A stretch of DNA of 64,000 bases from Elusimicrobiota bacterium (lineage in GTDB: Bacteria > Elusimicrobiota > Elusimicrobia > UBA1565 > JACRDR01): assembly GCA_016194745.1 (NCBI GenBank), contig JACQBA010000011.1, positions 62,001 through 126,000 on the forward strand. The letters are read 5' to 3'. The position numbers and the translations under genes were made by a program. Below the pieces are notes generated by a model. It was not told the DNA's origin and searched no databases. It saw nothing but the letters and a program-made list of their open reading frames with translations. The number at the start of each line of letters is the position of its first letter. The stretch's first letter is position 1. Shown here piece by piece: positions 63,152-64,000 of this stretch.

Positions 63152-64000
63152 GTCCGTCCGCGGCGGGGCCGTGCCCGGGCAGCGCCCCAGCGTCGAGCAG
63201 GTCGTTGAGCAGGCGCTGGATGTCCTCGGAATCCGCCAGCGTGAGCGCCTTGGAGACGAACTGCGCGGCGGACGCGGTGCTCAGCGACATAACGATCTGC
63301 TTGACCCGCAGGAACATGCGGGGCGAGACCGAGAGCATATTGACGCCCATGCCGACGAGGAGCGGCACGGCGCGCGGGTCCGACGTCATCTCGCCGCATA
63401 CGCTCACCCACTTGCCGTGGCGATGCGCCGTCTCGACGATCTGAGACAGGACGCGCACGACCGTCGGGTGAAACGGGTCGTACAGATGCGCCACGTGCTC
63501 GTTGATTCGGTCGACCGCGAGGAGGTACTGGATCAGATCGTTGGTGCCGATCGAGATGAAGTCCGCCTCGGTGAGCAGGTGGTCGAGCAGAAGCGCGGCC
63601 GAGGGAATCTCGACCATGATGCCCATCTCGATCTTCTTTGGGAGCTCTACGCCCTCGGCGAGGAGCTCCTGCTGGGCGGTGGCGAAGAGCTGGCGCGACG
63701 CGCGGAGCTCGCTCATGGACGAGATCATCGGCAGCAGGATGCGGACGTTTCCGTACGCGCAGGAGCGAAGGATCGCGCGCAGCTGCGTCTTGAATAGGTC
63801 CGGATGACGCAGAAGGAGCCGGATGCCGCGCAGCCCCATGAACGGGTTCGCCTCGTCCTTCGGCGCGTCGATGCCCAGCTGGACGAGCCGGTCGCCCCCC
63901 ATGTCGGCGACGCGGATGACGACGGTGTGCGGCGCCATGGACTTCGCAACGTGCGTGTATGCGCGGACCTGCTCGCTCTCGCTCGGCGGCTCGGTACGAT
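63138..64000 (-). CDS. ptsI: PTS enzyme I, N-terminus outside the window
   Basis: About 287 C-terminal residues of the PEP-dependent protein kinase EI; the frame continues to the edge (PPSESEQVRAYTHVAKSM). The PEP-binding barrel shows VVIRVADMGGDRL, NPFMGLRGIRLLLRH, ILLPMISSMSEL, GIMVEIPSAALLL, SIGTNDLIQYLLAVDR and the Cys of VSVCGEM. It would transfer phosphate from PEP to HPr. The phospho-His domain lies outside. A Gly/Pro/His tail ends the protein (PGHGPAADGHEPS). It overlaps lepA, an unusual neighbour. Confidence 0.93.

Overview
The window looks like part of a chromosome of a high-GC member of the Elusimicrobiota. That is an inference from content, not from a marker tree. The clues are: a secreted protein (34527-35303) that joins a TYYPSPLGVYKSL motif to an NVGIGT..P..KLQV motif, a combination I associate with this phylum; a PorV-like outer-membrane protein coupled to a propeller protein with a FlgD/type-A-sorting-like C-terminus (51889-55271); many small Sec-secreted proteins of unknown family; and very GC-rich, densely packed genes. 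I see no prophage, insertion sequence, CRISPR array, tRNA or rRNA. No stretch over 300 bases lacks a gene; the longest gaps are 19663-19950 and 33095-33349.

Layout. 1-5084: 3' part missing of a giant secreted repeat protein (minus strand). 5256-11806 (minus): two response regulators, a thiolase, a DUF1207-like protein, a 3-hydroxyacyl-CoA dehydrogenase, an acetyltransferase, a hotdog thioesterase-like protein and a glycosyltransferase, mostly overlapping by 4 bases. 11921-13273 (plus): a FadI-type thiolase from a divergent sigma70-like promoter. 13350-17386 (minus): recA - xerC/D - three tandem paralogous secreted proteins, behind a promoter that overlaps a LexA-like box. 17593-30426: mostly envelope proteins: a trypsin-like protease, small secreted proteins, three membrane-anchored low-complexity proteins (one ending in a knottin-like six-cysteine motif), an FKBP, a c-type cytochrome, an HTTM-like membrane protein, a Cox11-like protein, a SUMF1-domain protein and a class-A-beta-lactamase-like hydrolase. 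30605-33094: ClpC. 33350-43270: secreted proteins, an M14 carboxypeptidase, an 823-residue double ATP-grasp protein, a 5'-nucleotidase-like phosphoesterase, a response regulator and a type II NADH dehydrogenase. 43402-49749: a four-gene operon with a coiled-coil protein, an unknown protein, an HSP90-like ATPase and a collinear degenerate HSP90-like paralogue. 49755-57909: a SIS-domain isomerase, a coiled-coil secreted protein, the propeller-PorV-SGNH operon and an L,D-transpeptidase. 58024-64000 (minus): ptsI (cut by the window edge) - lepA - lepB - lepB - nfeD-like membrane protease.

How they work together. Two thiolases, a hydroxyacyl-CoA dehydrogenase and a thioesterase-like protein suggest fatty-acid or acyl-CoA turnover. 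recA and xerC/D are co-transcribed with a secreted triplet, so the SOS response may drive envelope proteins of unknown role. The lepB pair, nfeD protease, PorV and repeat proteins show heavy investment in export.

The strongest candidate for an undescribed system is 43402-49749. Its second HSP90-like protein keeps the overall layout of the first but has lost the ATP-binding Glu/Asn and the catalytic-loop Arg. Next are the SOS-linked triplet and the cytochrome/HTTM/Cox11-like/SUMF1 cluster. At the DNA level, several genes have a -10 element ending only 6-10 bases before the start codon (leaderless transcripts), and several 3' ends carry related TAGGCC/GGTCTAAAG hairpins instead of GC-stem plus U-tract terminators.
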